Assembly (NCBI GenBank): GCA_002083435.1
Contig: LWDJ01000013.1
Coordinates: 300-64,299, forward strand
From: Proteobacteria bacterium SG_bin6
Lineage (GTDB): Bacteria > Pseudomonadota > Alphaproteobacteria > Sphingomonadales > Sphingomonadaceae
DNA: 64,000 nucleotides
Direction of reading: 5' to 3'
Shown here piece after piece: positions 10,814 through 20,007 of this stretch. Both the position numbers and the translations under genes were made by a program. Under the pieces are notes generated by a model. The model was not told the DNA's origin and ran no database searches. It worked only from the letters and a program-made list of their open reading frames with translations. The stretch's first letter is position 1, and each line of letters begins with the position of its first letter.

Positions 10814-12196
10814 ATGCGCATCAAATGGCTGACCATCGCGCTGCTCGCGGCGGCGCCGGGGCTCGCGCAGCAACCGGCGACGCCCCCCGCGTCCGCGCCG
10901 GTGCAGCAAACCGCCGCGCCCGGGCAACAGCCGCCGCCGCTCGAAGTATCGGTGACGGGTGGCATCTCCGCGCCGCTCCCCATCGCCATCCCCGTCCTCC
11001 CCGCCGCCGCGACGGTGCAGACCCCCGCCGGCAGCACCGACGAACTCGGCGCCAAGCTCGCCGAGGTGATGACCGCCGATCTGAAGAACAGCGGCCTGTT
11101 CACCCCGCTCGGCGCCGAACGGCTGCGCGCGATCGGCTATGACGAGGTGACCGCGCCGCAATTCGATTATTGGGGCGGCACCGGGGTGCAGGCGCTGGTG
11201 CAGGGCTTCGTCCGCGCCAATGGCGACGGCACGCTGACCGTGGGCTGCTACCTGTACGACGTGTTCGCCAAGGCCGAGCTCACCCGCCAGGGCTTCGTCG
11301 TCTCGCCCGCCGATTGGCGGCGCGCGGCGCACAAATGCGCCGACACCATCTATGCGCGGCTGACCGGCGAAGGCCCCTATTTCGACAGCCGCGTCGCCTA
11401 TGTCTCCGAAACCGGCCCCAAGGGCCGGCGGATCAAGCGGCTCGCGATCATGGACCAGGACGGCGCCAATCACCGCTTCCTGACCAATGGCCAGTCGATC
11501 GTGCTCACCCCGCGCTTCGCGCCCAACCAGCAGACGATCGTCTACATGAGCTATGTCAACGATCAGCCGCGCGTCTATGTCTATGATATCGGCTCGGGCC
11601 GGCAGCGGCTGGTGGTGCAGAACGCCAGCCTCACCTTCGCGCCGCGCTTCTCGCCCGATGGCCGGTACATCCTGTTCTCGATGGCGGTGGGCGGCAATAC
11701 CGATCTCTACCGGGTGAGCGTGAATGGCGGCGCGGCGCAGCGGCTGACGACCTCGCCCGGGATCGACACCGGCGGCAGCTATTCCCCCGATGGCGGCAGG
11801 ATCGTGTTCGAAAGTGATCGTTCGGGCAGCCAGCAGCTCTATGTGATGGACGCCGATGGCGGCAACCAGCGCCGGATCAGCTTTGGCGGCGGGCGCTATG
11901 CGACGCCGGTGTGGAGCCCGCGCGGTGACCTGATCGCCTTCACCAAGATCGCCGGCAATTTCCGCATCGGGGTGATGAACCCCGGCGGCGGCGGCGAGAA
12001 ATTGTTGACCGACGATTGGCAGGATGAGGGCCCCACCTGGTCGCCCAATGGCCGCGTGCTGATGTTTTTCCGCGCGACACAGGGCAGCTCGGGCAAGGCC
12101 GATATCTGGTCGGTCGATCTGACCGGGGTCAATCTGCGGCGGCTGCCGACGCCGCTCGACGGATCGGACCCGGGCTGGGGACCGTTGCGCCCCTGA
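10814..12196 (+). CDS. tolB: Tol-Pal periplasmic beta-propeller TolB
   Basis: A periplasmic translocation protein. Signal peptide MRIKWLTIALLAAAPGLAQQ; then the TolB N-terminal domain (DELGAKLAEVMTADLKNSGLF) and a six-bladed propeller with repeated PDG motifs (RFSPDGRYILF, SYSPDGGRIVFESDR, SPRGDLIAFTK, SPNGRVLMF). It binds Pal and TolA. ATG 10814 is preferred; a GTG at 10805 in the same frame overlaps the tolA stop and cannot be excluded. Confidence 0.93.
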   Translation: MRIKWLTIALLAAAPGLAQQPATPPASAPVQQTAAPGQQPPPLEVSVTGGISAPLPIAIPVLPAAATVQTPAGSTDELGAKLAEVMTADLKNSGLFTPLGAERLRAIGYDEVTAPQFDYWGGTGVQALVQGFVRANGDGTLTVGCYLYDVFAKAELTRQGFVVSPADWRRAAHKCADTIYARLTGEGPYFDSRVAYVSETGPKGRRIKRLAIMDQDGANHRFLTNGQSIVLTPRFAPNQQTIVYMSYVNDQPRVYVYDIGSGRQRLVVQNASLTFAPRFSPDGRYILFSMAVGGNTDLYRVSVNGGAAQRLTTSPGIDTGGSYSPDGGRIVFESDRSGSQQLYVMDADGGNQRRISFGGGRYATPVWSPRGDLIAFTKIAGNFRIGVMNPGGGGEKLLTDDWQDEGPTWSPNGRVLMFFRATQGSSGKADIWSVDLTGVNLRRLPTPLDGSDPGWGPLRP

Positions 12197-12243
12197 GGTT
12201 TCACGCGAGCTGAGAGCGGACCCAACTTCAAAGGAGAAGACCG

Positions 12244-12759
12244 ATGAAAGTAGCGACCCCGTTGATGCTGACCGCCGCCTTGCTGACGGCCGCCTGCGCC
12301 AGCAAGCGTCCCCAGGATCGCCCGCCGGCGCCCGCCGATGTCGCCCCGCCCGCCGCGCAGACCACGCCCCAGGGCAATGTCGGCGACGCGGTCGTCCCCG
12401 GCTCGGCCGCCGATTTCAAGCGCTCGGTGACGAGCGACACGGTCCATTTCGCGCTCGATCAATATGATATCGATGCCGAGGCGCGCGCCGTGCTCGACAG
12501 CCAGGTCGCGTGGCTGCGCCGCTATCCGCAGGTGCGCATCACGATCGAGGGGCATTGCGACGAGCGCGGCACGCGCGAATATAACCTGGCGCTCGGTGAC
12601 CGCCGCGCCAATGCCGCGAAGAACTATCTCGCCGCCGCCGGGATCGACGCGAGCCGGATCACGACGATTTCCTATGGCAAGGAACGCCCGCTCGCGCTCG
12701 GTTCGGACGAAGGCAGCTGGGCGCAGAACCGCCGCGCGGTGACGATCGTGGTGAGCTGA
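12244..12759 (+). CDS. pal: Peptidoglycan-associated lipoprotein Pal
   Basis: An outer-membrane lipoprotein, 171 aa, with lipobox LTAAC at about residue 18 and a C-terminal OmpA-like peptidoglycan-binding domain (VHFALDQYDIDAEARAVLD; TIEGHCDERGTREYNLALGDRRA; SYGKERPLALG), including the Asp and Arg that contact meso-diaminopimelate. AAAGGAG ribosome site precedes ATG 12244. Last gene of the Tol-Pal cluster. Confidence 0.95.
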   Translation: MKVATPLMLTAALLTAACASKRPQDRPPAPADVAPPAAQTTPQGNVGDAVVPGSAADFKRSVTSDTVHFALDQYDIDAEARAVLDSQVAWLRRYPQVRITIEGHCDERGTREYNLALGDRRANAAKNYLAAAGIDASRITTISYGKERPLALGSDEGSWAQNRRAVTIVVS

Positions 12760-12955
12760 GGCGGGCAGCCTCGGCTCGGGCGCAGTACGAAGCCCCGGCG
12801 CATCAAGCGCGGTGAGGGTGGCGCCGGGCAGCCCGCGCCGAGCCCCGCACACCGCCCCCACCTCCCAACCTCCTCCCCCGAAGGGAAGGAGGGGTTTGGC
12901 CTGTCGCGTCGCTTGCTCCTTGCGACGTCGACATCATTTGCCTGGCCCCGGAAAT

Positions 12956-12974
12956 CGATATAAATATGATATCG
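12956..12974. promoter_or_regulatory. Inverted repeat upstream of the SPFH gene
   Basis: CGATAT and ATATCG are separated by seven bases (AAATATG) in an AT-rich island that ends 18 bases before the SPFH start codon. The position suits an operator overlapping the promoter. The ribbon-helix-helix protein encoded two genes on is an obvious candidate ligand; this is inference. Confidence 0.4.
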
Positions 12975-12992
12975 TATTTTCGGGAGGACAAG

Positions 12993-13880
12993 ATGATCGA
13001 GTCGACCAATCTCAGCCGCACCAGCGAACGCCGGGCGAGCGCCGCCAGCGGTTACGCGATGCTGTTGGTGCTGCTGGCGGCGATCGTCGCCGTGATCTTC
13101 GGCATCTCGATGATCGACGCTGCGCAGGAAGCCGCGCTCGCGGTGATCCTGCCGGCGGTGCTGGTGATCCTGTTCGTCGCGCCCGGCTTCTACATGCTCC
13201 AGCCCAATCAGGCGGCGGCGGTTACCTTGTTCGGCGCCTATGTCGGCACCGATCGCACCACCGGCCTGCGCTGGGTGCTGCCCTGGCTCGGCAAGAAGAA
13301 GATCAGCCTGCGCGCGAACAACATCATTTCCGAGCGGCTGAAAGTGAACGACCTGCGCGGCAACCCGATCGAGATCGCCGCGCAAGTCGTGTGGCGCGTG
13401 ACCGACACCGCCCAGGCGCTGTTCGACATCGACGACTACAAGGCGTTCGTGATCGTTCAGATCGAGGCGGCGGTCCGCGCGATCGGCGCGCGCTACCCCT
13501 ATGACGATTTCGAGCATCACGAGGTGACGCTGCGCGGCAATCACGACCAGATCGGCGCCGAGCTGCGCGACGAGCTGATGAAGCGGCTCGCCGTGGCGGG
13601 CGTCAGCGTCGACGAATGCGGCTTCACCCACCTCGCTTATGCGCAGGAGATCGCCGGGGCGATGCTGCGCCGGCAACAGGCGCAAGCGGTGGTCGCCGCG
13701 CGCCAGACGCTGGTCGAGGGCGCGGTCGGCATGGTGCAGATGGCGCTCGAGGCGCTCTCGCGCAGCAATGTGGTCGAACTGGACGATGAGCGGCGCGCGG
13801 CGATGGTCTCGAACCTGATGGTCGTGCTGTGCGGCGAGCGCGACACCCAGCCGATCGTCAACGCCGGTTCGCTCTACTGA
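12993..13880 (+). CDS. SPFH/prohibitin-domain membrane protein
   Basis: A stomatin/prohibitin-like membrane scaffold, 295 aa. Two closely spaced hydrophobic segments at about residues 20-42 and 47-67, then an SPFH domain (FYMLQPNQAAAVTLFGAYVGTD, LRANNIISERLKVNDLRGNPIEI, VVWRVTDTAQALFDIDDYKAFV), a helical region and YAQEIAGAMLRRQQAQAVVAAR typical of the flotillin-like tail. GGGAGG precedes ATG 12993. These proteins form large membrane oligomers; the role here is not evident. The next gene begins four bases after its stop. Confidence 0.85.
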   Translation: MIESTNLSRTSERRASAASGYAMLLVLLAAIVAVIFGISMIDAAQEAALAVILPAVLVILFVAPGFYMLQPNQAAAVTLFGAYVGTDRTTGLRWVLPWLGKKKISLRANNIISERLKVNDLRGNPIEIAAQVVWRVTDTAQALFDIDDYKAFVIVQIEAAVRAIGARYPYDDFEHHEVTLRGNHDQIGAELRDELMKRLAVAGVSVDECGFTHLAYAQEIAGAMLRRQQAQAVVAARQTLVEGAVGMVQMALEALSRSNVVELDDERRAAMVSNLMVVLCGERDTQPIVNAGSLY

Positions 13881-13883
13881 GCG

Positions 13884-14087
13884 GTGGGGGGCGCGAAAAA
13901 GGCCTTTCCGCTGCGGCTCGATCCGCAGCTCTACGCGGCGATCGAACGCGCCGCCGCCGACGAGCTGCGCAGCGCCAACGCGCAGATCGAGCTGCTGCTG
14001 CGCGAGGCACTGGCGCGGCGCGGGGTGAAGCTCGCCCCGCCCGAACCGGTCCGCCGTGGGCGGCCGCCGAAAGGGGGCGACGATTGA
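13884..14087 (+). CDS. Ribbon-helix-helix (Arc-type) DNA-binding protein
   Basis: A 67-aa protein: a short beta-strand (KAFPLRLDPQLYAAIERAA) followed by two helices (RSANAQIELLLREALARRG) gives the Arc/MetJ ribbon-helix-helix pattern, with a basic proline-rich tail (RRGRPPKGG). GTG start at 13884, three bases after the SPFH stop. SPFH genes are often followed by such a protein, so it probably regulates the pair rather than acting as an antitoxin; no toxin gene is next to it. Confidence 0.7.
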   Translation: MGGAKKAFPLRLDPQLYAAIERAAADELRSANAQIELLLREALARRGVKLAPPEPVRRGRPPKGGDD

Positions 14088-14109
14088 GGACGACGCCGGG
14101 CAACCCGGC

Positions 14110-15033
14110 TCAGGGCGTGTATGCCGTCACCCGCACCGGCTCGGCGATCAGGAACGCATCCGCCACCAATGCGAGCGGGGCACCATCGGCGTCGCTCGCG
14201 CCCGCTTCGACCAGCTCGGCGAAGCGCGCATAGAGCCCAGGATATTCGGCGACCGGGGCGCGCTCGGCGGGCCCGCCGCCAAGCGACAGCGCCGCGCCGC
14301 CCTCGCTCAGCAGCAGCGTGCCGCCATCGGTGTCGAGCGCGATTTCCCAGCGCTCGCCCTGTTCCTCGCGAAAGTCGAAATCGCCCGCGATCGTCGCCTC
14401 GCGATGCGCGAAGGTCACTTGAGCGGCGATCGGGGTCGCGGCGCCCTCGGGCACTTCGAAGCGGGCGCGCTCGACCGTCACGGGGCCGGGCAGGATCGCG
14501 GTCAGGATCGACAGCCCGTTGATGCCGGGATCGAACACGCCGAGCCCGCCCGGCTGCCACAGCCAGGCCTGGCCGGGATGCCATTTGCGCGCGCTCTCGC
14601 GCCAGCTGATCCGCCCGCCCGTGATGCGCTTGTCGCACAGCCAGTCGCGCGCGGTGGCGACCTTGGGGGCGAAGCGGCTGTGCCAGCTGGCGAACAGCGG
14701 CACCTTGGCGCTTTCCGCCGCGCGCACCACCGTCTGGAAGGCGCCGGGCGTCGCGGCCGGCGGCTTTTCGAGGAAGGTCGCGAGCCCCGCCGCGATGGCG
14801 TCCAAAGCAATCGCCACGCGTGGCTGCGGCGGCATGCAGAGCGCCACCGCGTCGAGCGCCACGCCCAGCTTAAGCAACTCCTCGAACGACTTGGCGTTGG
14901 GCACCCCCGCCACGCCGCCACCGCTGCGATCGACCGTCGCGGCGAGCTTGAAATGCGGATTGCCGGCGATCGCGGGCAGATGCTGATCACGCGCGATCTT
15001 GCCGAGCCCAACGACCGCGATATTGATAGCCAT
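14110..15033 (-). CDS. Gfo/Idh/MocA oxidoreductase, probable sugar 1-dehydrogenase
   Basis: A two-domain NAD(P)-dependent dehydrogenase, 307 aa. The N-terminal Rossmann motif is VVGLGKIARDQHL, followed by the family EKP motif (FLEKPPAATP) whose Lys is catalytic. It resembles galactose/arabinose 1-dehydrogenases of alphaproteobacteria. Start ATG 15033 (MAINIAVVG) follows AAGGGTG. It is divergent from a sugar-acid dehydratase, so the pair probably performs the first and third steps (after a lactonase) of non-phosphorylating pentose or galactose oxidation. The exact sugar is unknown. Confidence 0.82.
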   Translation of the reverse strand: MAINIAVVGLGKIARDQHLPAIAGNPHFKLAATVDRSGGGVAGVPNAKSFEELLKLGVALDAVALCMPPQPRVAIALDAIAAGLATFLEKPPAATPGAFQTVVRAAESAKVPLFASWHSRFAPKVATARDWLCDKRITGGRISWRESARKWHPGQAWLWQPGGLGVFDPGINGLSILTAILPGPVTVERARFEVPEGAATPIAAQVTFAHREATIAGDFDFREEQGERWEIALDTDGGTLLLSEGGAALSLGGGPAERAPVAEYPGLYARFAELVEAGASDADGAPLALVADAFLIAEPVRVTAYTP

Positions 15034-15067
15034 CGTCACCCTTTCGCGGCGCCGTTGCACGGCTATT

Positions 15068-15080
15068 TATATGACATATA
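15068..15080. promoter_or_regulatory. Palindrome in divergent sugar-gene promoter region
   Basis: TATATG-A-CATATA is a perfect inverted repeat with a one-base centre, located between the divergent dehydrogenase (start 15033) and dehydratase (start 15115). Its form and size fit a GntR-type operator. No GntR gene is present in the window nearby, so the regulator would be elsewhere. Confidence 0.45.
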
Positions 15081-15114
15081 TGCCGATCATCGTCCCGCGC
15101 CAGCCGAAAGCCGA

Positions 15115-16908
15115 ATGATGACGGCCCCACAGCGTCTGCGCTCGCGCGCCTGGTTCGACAATCCCGACAATGTCGACATGACCGCGCTCTATATCGAGCG
15201 CTACCTGAATTTTGGCCTTAGCCAGGCCGAGCTGCAAGGCAACCGGCCGATCATCGGCATCGCCCAGACGGGAAGCGACCTCGCCCCCTGTAACCGCCAC
15301 CATCTCGTTCTCGCCGAGCGGGTGCGCGACGGCATCCGCGACGCGGGCGGCATCCCGATCGAATTTCCGATCCACCCGATCCAGGAAACCGGCAAGCGCC
15401 CGACCGCCGCGCTCGACCGCAACCTGCAATATCTAAGTCTGGTCGAGGTGCTCTATGGTTATCCAATCGACGGCGTGGTGCTGACGATCGGCTGCGACAA
15501 GACGACGCCCGCCTGCCTGATGGCGGCAGCGACGGTGAACATCCCGGCGATCGCGCTTTCGGTCGGGCCGATGCTCAACGGCTGGTATCAGGGCAAGCGC
15601 ACCGGCTCCGGCACGATCATCTGGCGCGCGCGCGAACTGCTCGCGGCGGGCGAGATCGACCATGCCGGCTTCGTGAAGCTCGTCGCGAGCTCCGCGCCCT
15701 CGACCGGCTGGTGCAACACGATGGGCACCGCGACGACGATGAACAGCCTGGCCGAGGCGCTCGGGATGCAGCTCCCCGGCGGCGCGGCGATCCCCGCCCC
15801 GCACCGTGACCGCGCCCAATTCGCCTATGAAACCGGCCTGCGCGCGGTCGGCCTGGTGCGCGAGGATCTAAAGCCGTCCGACATCATGACCCGCGCGGCG
15901 TTTCTGAACGCGATCATCGTCAATTCGGCGCTGGGCGGTTCGACAAATGCGCCGATCCATTTGCAGGCGATCGCCCGGCATATGGGGGTGGACCTGAGCC
16001 TCGCCGATTGGGAACGGTTCGGGCTCGACGTGCCCTTGCTGGTGAATTTGCAGCCGGCGGGTGAATATCTGGGCGAGGATTTCTATCGCGCGGGCGGGGT
16101 GCCGGCGGTGGTGAGCGAATTGCTGAAGCAGGGGCTGCTGCACGCGGACGCGCTTACGGTCAGCGGCAAGAGCCTGGGCGAGAATTGCCGCGACGCCGCG
16201 ATCCTCGACGCCGATGTGATCCACCCGTTCGATCGGCCGCTGAAGCCGGCGGCGGGCTTCATCGTACTCGGCGGCAATTTGTTCGACGAGGCGATCATGA
16301 AGACGAGCGTGATCTCGCCGGAATTCCGCAGCCGCTATTTGGAGAAGGCGGATGATCCGCAGGCGTTCGAGGGGCGCGCGATCGTCTTTGACGGACCGGA
16401 GGATTATCACGCACGGATCGACGACCCCGATCTCGCGATCGACGAAACCTGCATCCTGGTGATGCGCGGCACCGGCCCGGTCGGCTATCCGGGCGCGGCG
16501 GAGGTCGTGAATATGCGCCCGCCGGCTTATCTGCTGAAGGCGGGCATTCACGCGCTGCCGTGCATCGGCGACGGACGGCAATCGGGTACCTCGGGCAGCC
16601 CTTCGATCCTGAACGCCGCGCCCGAGGCGGCGGTGGGCGGGGGCCTGGCGCTGCTCCAGACCGGGGACCGGGTGCGCGTCGATCTCGGCAAGCGCCGCGT
16701 CGACATGCTGGTGCACGACGAGGAGATCGCGGCGCGACGCGCGGCCTTCGAGGCAGCGGGGGGCTATCCCTATCCACCCGCACAGACCCCCTGGCAGGCG
16801 ATCCAGCGCGGCGTGGTCGGCCAGCTCAACACCGGGCACATCCTGGAGGGGGCGGAGGCGTTCCAGCGTATCGCCCAGAGCTTCGGGCTGCCGCGCGATA
16901 GCCATTAG
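15115..16908 (+). CDS. IlvD/Edd-family sugar-acid dehydratase
   Basis: An Fe-S-dependent dehydratase, 597 aa, closest in my memory to Caulobacter xylonate dehydratase and rhizobial arabinonate dehydratases: RSRAWFDNPDNVDMTALYIERY, GIAQTGSDLAPCNRHHL, TIGCDKTTPACLMAA, NTMGTATTMNSLAEALG, GDGRQSGTSGSPSILNA. Cys residues in SDLAPCN, GCDKTTPAC and GWCNTMG supply cluster ligands. It converts an aldonate (xylonate, arabinonate or similar) to a 2-keto-3-deoxy acid. The frame is open far upstream, but ATG 15115/15118 gives the family N-terminus and clears the divergent gene. Confidence 0.88.
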   Translation: MMTAPQRLRSRAWFDNPDNVDMTALYIERYLNFGLSQAELQGNRPIIGIAQTGSDLAPCNRHHLVLAERVRDGIRDAGGIPIEFPIHPIQETGKRPTAALDRNLQYLSLVEVLYGYPIDGVVLTIGCDKTTPACLMAAATVNIPAIALSVGPMLNGWYQGKRTGSGTIIWRARELLAAGEIDHAGFVKLVASSAPSTGWCNTMGTATTMNSLAEALGMQLPGGAAIPAPHRDRAQFAYETGLRAVGLVREDLKPSDIMTRAAFLNAIIVNSALGGSTNAPIHLQAIARHMGVDLSLADWERFGLDVPLLVNLQPAGEYLGEDFYRAGGVPAVVSELLKQGLLHADALTVSGKSLGENCRDAAILDADVIHPFDRPLKPAAGFIVLGGNLFDEAIMKTSVISPEFRSRYLEKADDPQAFEGRAIVFDGPEDYHARIDDPDLAIDETCILVMRGTGPVGYPGAAEVVNMRPPAYLLKAGIHALPCIGDGRQSGTSGSPSILNAAPEAAVGGGLALLQTGDRVRVDLGKRRVDMLVHDEEIAARRAAFEAAGGYPYPPAQTPWQAIQRGVVGQLNTGHILEGAEAFQRIAQSFGLPRDSH

Positions 16909-17032
16909 GGCAGCGCGCGTCCGCGCCATCGGCACGGCGTTCGCCCGCACGCCAATCGAGGGCGTCATCGCCAGTACCGGGGCGGGGGGGCGGCGCGGGA
17001 AACGCTTGCGTTCGGTTAAGTCCGGGTCGCGG

Positions 17033-18334
17033 TCACACGACGCTCCATGTCGCGAGATCGGGTTCGTTGCCGATCTGCGCGAGACCGAAAGCGATCGAGG
17101 TCAGCTCGTCGCCGGTGGCGATGCGCTCCGCCCCGAAACGCCGCGCGAAGCGATGTCGGATCGCGGGAATGAGCGAAGACCCGCCGGTCAGGAAGACGCG
17201 GTCGATATCGGCGGGGCTCAGCTTGGCCCTGTCGAGCGCGAGCGCCATGGCCGTGTCGATCCGTTCCAGGTCGGCGGCGATCCACGCCTCGAACTGCTGG
17301 CGGCTGACCGGCACGGCGATCTCCACCCCGCCGCCGGAAAAGGTGAACTCGGCCTCGTCGGCGATCGACAGCGCGCGCTTCACCCGACCGACGGCTTCAT
17401 AGAGCGGCAGGCCCTGCTCGTGCTCGATCAGCGCGATCATCCGCCCGATCGGCGCGGGATCGATCGCATCGCGCTGTAGCTTGCGCAATTCATCGAGCGT
17501 GCGGCGATTGCGCATCAGTGCCAGTCGCGACCAGTCGGCGAACTCGCTGAAATAGCCGCCGGGAATCTCGAGGATCTTGTCGAACGAGCGGTAGCGCCCC
17601 CCTTTGCCCAACAGCGGCAGCACGAGGTGATCGATGATCCGCTTGTCAAACCGGTCGCCAGCGATGCCCACGCCCGCCGATGCGAGCGGCTGGCATCGCG
17701 TCGCGCTGCCGGGTCCGCTGACCCGCACCACCGAGAAATCGGTCGTGCCGCCGCCAAAGTCGGCCACGAGCAGCGTCGCGGGCCGATCGAGCCGCGCGGC
17801 AAAGCCGAACGCCGCCCCGAGCGGTTCATAGACATAATGGATTTCGCTGCCCCAGGCCGCCAGCATCTGATCGTAGCGCTGCCGCGCCAGCGCCGGATCG
17901 GGGCGTGCCCCGGCGAATTCCACCGGCCGGCCAACCACGATGCGCGGCGGCAGCGACCGCAAGGCAGCGCCGGCATGAGCCCGGAGCTTGTGCAGGAACA
18001 GCTGCCCAAGATCTTCGAAGCGAAAACGCCGACCGAAAATCTGGGCATGTTCGAACAGCGGACTCGCCGCGACCGTCTTGAACGATTGGAGGAACCGGCT
18101 GTCGAGCGGGGATTGCAGATATTCGGCGATCGCCCAGGGGCCGCCTTCGCTGGCAATGCCATTCAGCCCCCGTTCCTCTTCCCAGAAGCACAAGGCGGAG
18201 CGAAAGATCGGGCTGCCCGCCATCTCTCCGGCGAACGGGACGAGGCACGCGTCATCGCCGCCATCGCTGAGCGCGACCACGGTATTCGTCGTGCCGAAAT
18301 CGAGCCCAAGCGCGGTGGGCGCCTCGCCAGTCAC
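17033..18334 (-). CDS. Hsp70-family protein (YegD-like)
   Basis: An actin-fold ATPase, 433 aa. Phosphate 1 motif LGLDFGTTNTVVALSD at the N-terminus, phosphate 2 in LLVADFGGGTTDFSVV and the adenosine motif in VFLTGGSSLIPAIRH. The length matches YegD-type proteins that lack the DnaK substrate-binding domain. GTG 18334 is preferred because GGAAAGG precedes it; a TTG at 18352 is the alternative. No DnaJ or GrpE nearby. A stress or assembly role is inferred only from family. Confidence 0.85.
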   Translation of the reverse strand: MTGEAPTALGLDFGTTNTVVALSDGGDDACLVPFAGEMAGSPIFRSALCFWEEERGLNGIASEGGPWAIAEYLQSPLDSRFLQSFKTVAASPLFEHAQIFGRRFRFEDLGQLFLHKLRAHAGAALRSLPPRIVVGRPVEFAGARPDPALARQRYDQMLAAWGSEIHYVYEPLGAAFGFAARLDRPATLLVADFGGGTTDFSVVRVSGPGSATRCQPLASAGVGIAGDRFDKRIIDHLVLPLLGKGGRYRSFDKILEIPGGYFSEFADWSRLALMRNRRTLDELRKLQRDAIDPAPIGRMIALIEHEQGLPLYEAVGRVKRALSIADEAEFTFSGGGVEIAVPVSRQQFEAWIAADLERIDTAMALALDRAKLSPADIDRVFLTGGSSLIPAIRHRFARRFGAERIATGDELTSIAFGLAQIGNEPDLATWSVV

Positions 18335-19006
18335 GATAGCGTGCCTTTCCAAGCGACCGGTATTCGCGGGAGGGCGCCTATTGCATGGCGCGCCGGCGGT
18401 AACAAGCGAAGTCTATCGCGCCTGTCGGCAGCATTATGGGTCTGACGCACGGTCGCTCGCTGGGCCGGTTCACAGACGCTGAACGGCAGGCGTGACGGTG
18501 CGAGCAGCGGTCCGCCGGTCTATTCGTCGGCACGCCGCGGATGAAGGGGCGGGGCTGCGCTTGCCTCGGCGCCGCGGCCGGCGAGAGCGATTTTGAGGCA
18601 GGTGGAATCACCAGCCGGCACGAAAGTCGCTCCAGTCGAGCGATACCCCCGGATCTGGAACCGCAGCCCCCCTGACCAGATCGGCGCGCCAAGCTCAAGA
18701 CCCCGATCAGTCGCGACCTGGAGCTCGCTTCCCGTCCGCCGCGTCCCTGGTGGAACGGTCGATTTAGCCTGGGCGAATGAATCCGCAATATTATGACATT
18801 ATCATGGCCACGACTTTACCGATTAGTGAAAACATACTTATATTACTTGTTTATATCACGCCCAATTAATCGCCATTTAACATTGAGATCGCAAGCGAAC
18901 CGCTCTATCAAAAGGCGATTCATTTTCTATTGATGCGTGGATTAGCATAGACTGCCAAACACGTTCGGCCGTCTAATGACATGATAATCGTAAGAGGAGC
19001 CTGACT
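18335..19006. other. Gene-free stretch with AT-rich right half
   Basis: No convincing gene was found in about 670 bases. Short frames on both strands (for example 18378-18788 on the minus strand) have Ser/Arg/Pro-rich composition typical of non-coding high-GC frames. From about 18780 to 19000 the sequence becomes strongly AT-rich, unlike anything to its left, which suggests imported DNA and is the likely promoter region of the following decayed gene. AGAGGAG at about 18993 is that gene's ribosome site. Confidence 0.5.
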
Positions 19007-19895
19007 ATGGCAATCGAAGTGAAATCGACCTCGATCAATCTTAATCATCCTACGAAATTTGTATTTGATCGGCCGGTGTTATCCAGTGTCATTGGCATAT
19101 CTTTTTTTCAGCATGACTTATGGAAGCTACGATCGCCATATCAAGAAAATCAGCCTATCGATTCAACCAAGCTGGAGCAATAATGAAGTACAGGCCAGCG
19201 TCACCGCCCAACTGGTCGACGATTAGGGCAATCTGATCGACAAGGCGGACTCGGTGATCGGGCTCGTCTGTATCGCCAATACCGACGCGACGGACAATAA
19301 CCTGGCGCTCGCCACGGTCGACGGCATCCTCACCGGAACGCAATCGCAGGACATCGCGCTGCCGGGCAATTCGCTCAAATTCGCGCAAACCGGGGTGGCT
19401 GGCTTCGCGCTTTCGTTCGCCGATGGCGATCACCATCGGCGCCAGTTGCTGGTCTCGCTGGGCTTCGTGATCCACGCCAACAGCGGCAACACCGGCAAGA
19501 TCAGCGCTGAAGCCGCCATGATCGACAGCAGCGGCCATTCCGCCAGCACCGAAAGCGCCGATGCGATCCTCGTCGCGGGAAATTATGCGGAGACCGGGGT
19601 CGAGATGGTGATGCTCACCAATCAGCAGACGAGCAGCCCGCAGACCGTCGGGTTCAGCAAGCCGCTGTCGCAGGCGGTCGTGCTGGTGAACGGCTTCACC
19701 ATCACCTTCAAGGGCAACGACCATCATGTGAAGACGATCGGCGCGGGTTGCTCGGGCTGGACGCTGAACGGCACCGACACGAGCAAGGTGATGCTGAACG
19801 ATGCGCGCGCCTTCGTCAGTGACAATTCGGGCAACACCCAGGACGATCAGGCCTCGTTCGTCAATCTGGTGATCGTCGGCATCCCCTCCAACTGA
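19007..19895 (+). pseudogene. Decayed accessory protein of the RHS locus
   Basis: A gene of about 295 codons broken twice. Reading starts at ATG 19007 (MAIEVKSTSINLNHP) after AGAGGAG, but one extra T in a run of seven T near 19098-19107 shifts the frame; after removing it the frame runs on through SMTYGSYDRHIKKISLSI to an in-frame TAG at 19224-19226 and then to SFVNLVIVGIPSN. The TAG sits where CAG (Gln) would read DDQGNLID. The protein has three copies of a motif with pattern F-x-x-x-D-(H/R)-H-x-x-x: TYGSYDRHIKK, FADGDHHRRQ and FKGNDHHVKT. I recall similar small proteins beside Tc/RHS toxin genes; function unknown. Confidence 0.75.
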
Positions 19896-20007
19896 ACGCC
19901 AGCCGCCCGCGGCACGGCAAGGCCGCGGGCGCGCGCTCCGCGCAACCACAGGCAGCTGCGTCGGGGGTGTCGGCGACTGACGCGCCCCGCCAGTCAAGGG
20001 GCATGGC

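Noticed and set aside
18378..18788. 136-residue minus-strand frame upstream of the RHS locus
   Set aside because: Ser/Arg/Pro-rich with no ribosome site or motif; region appears non-coding.
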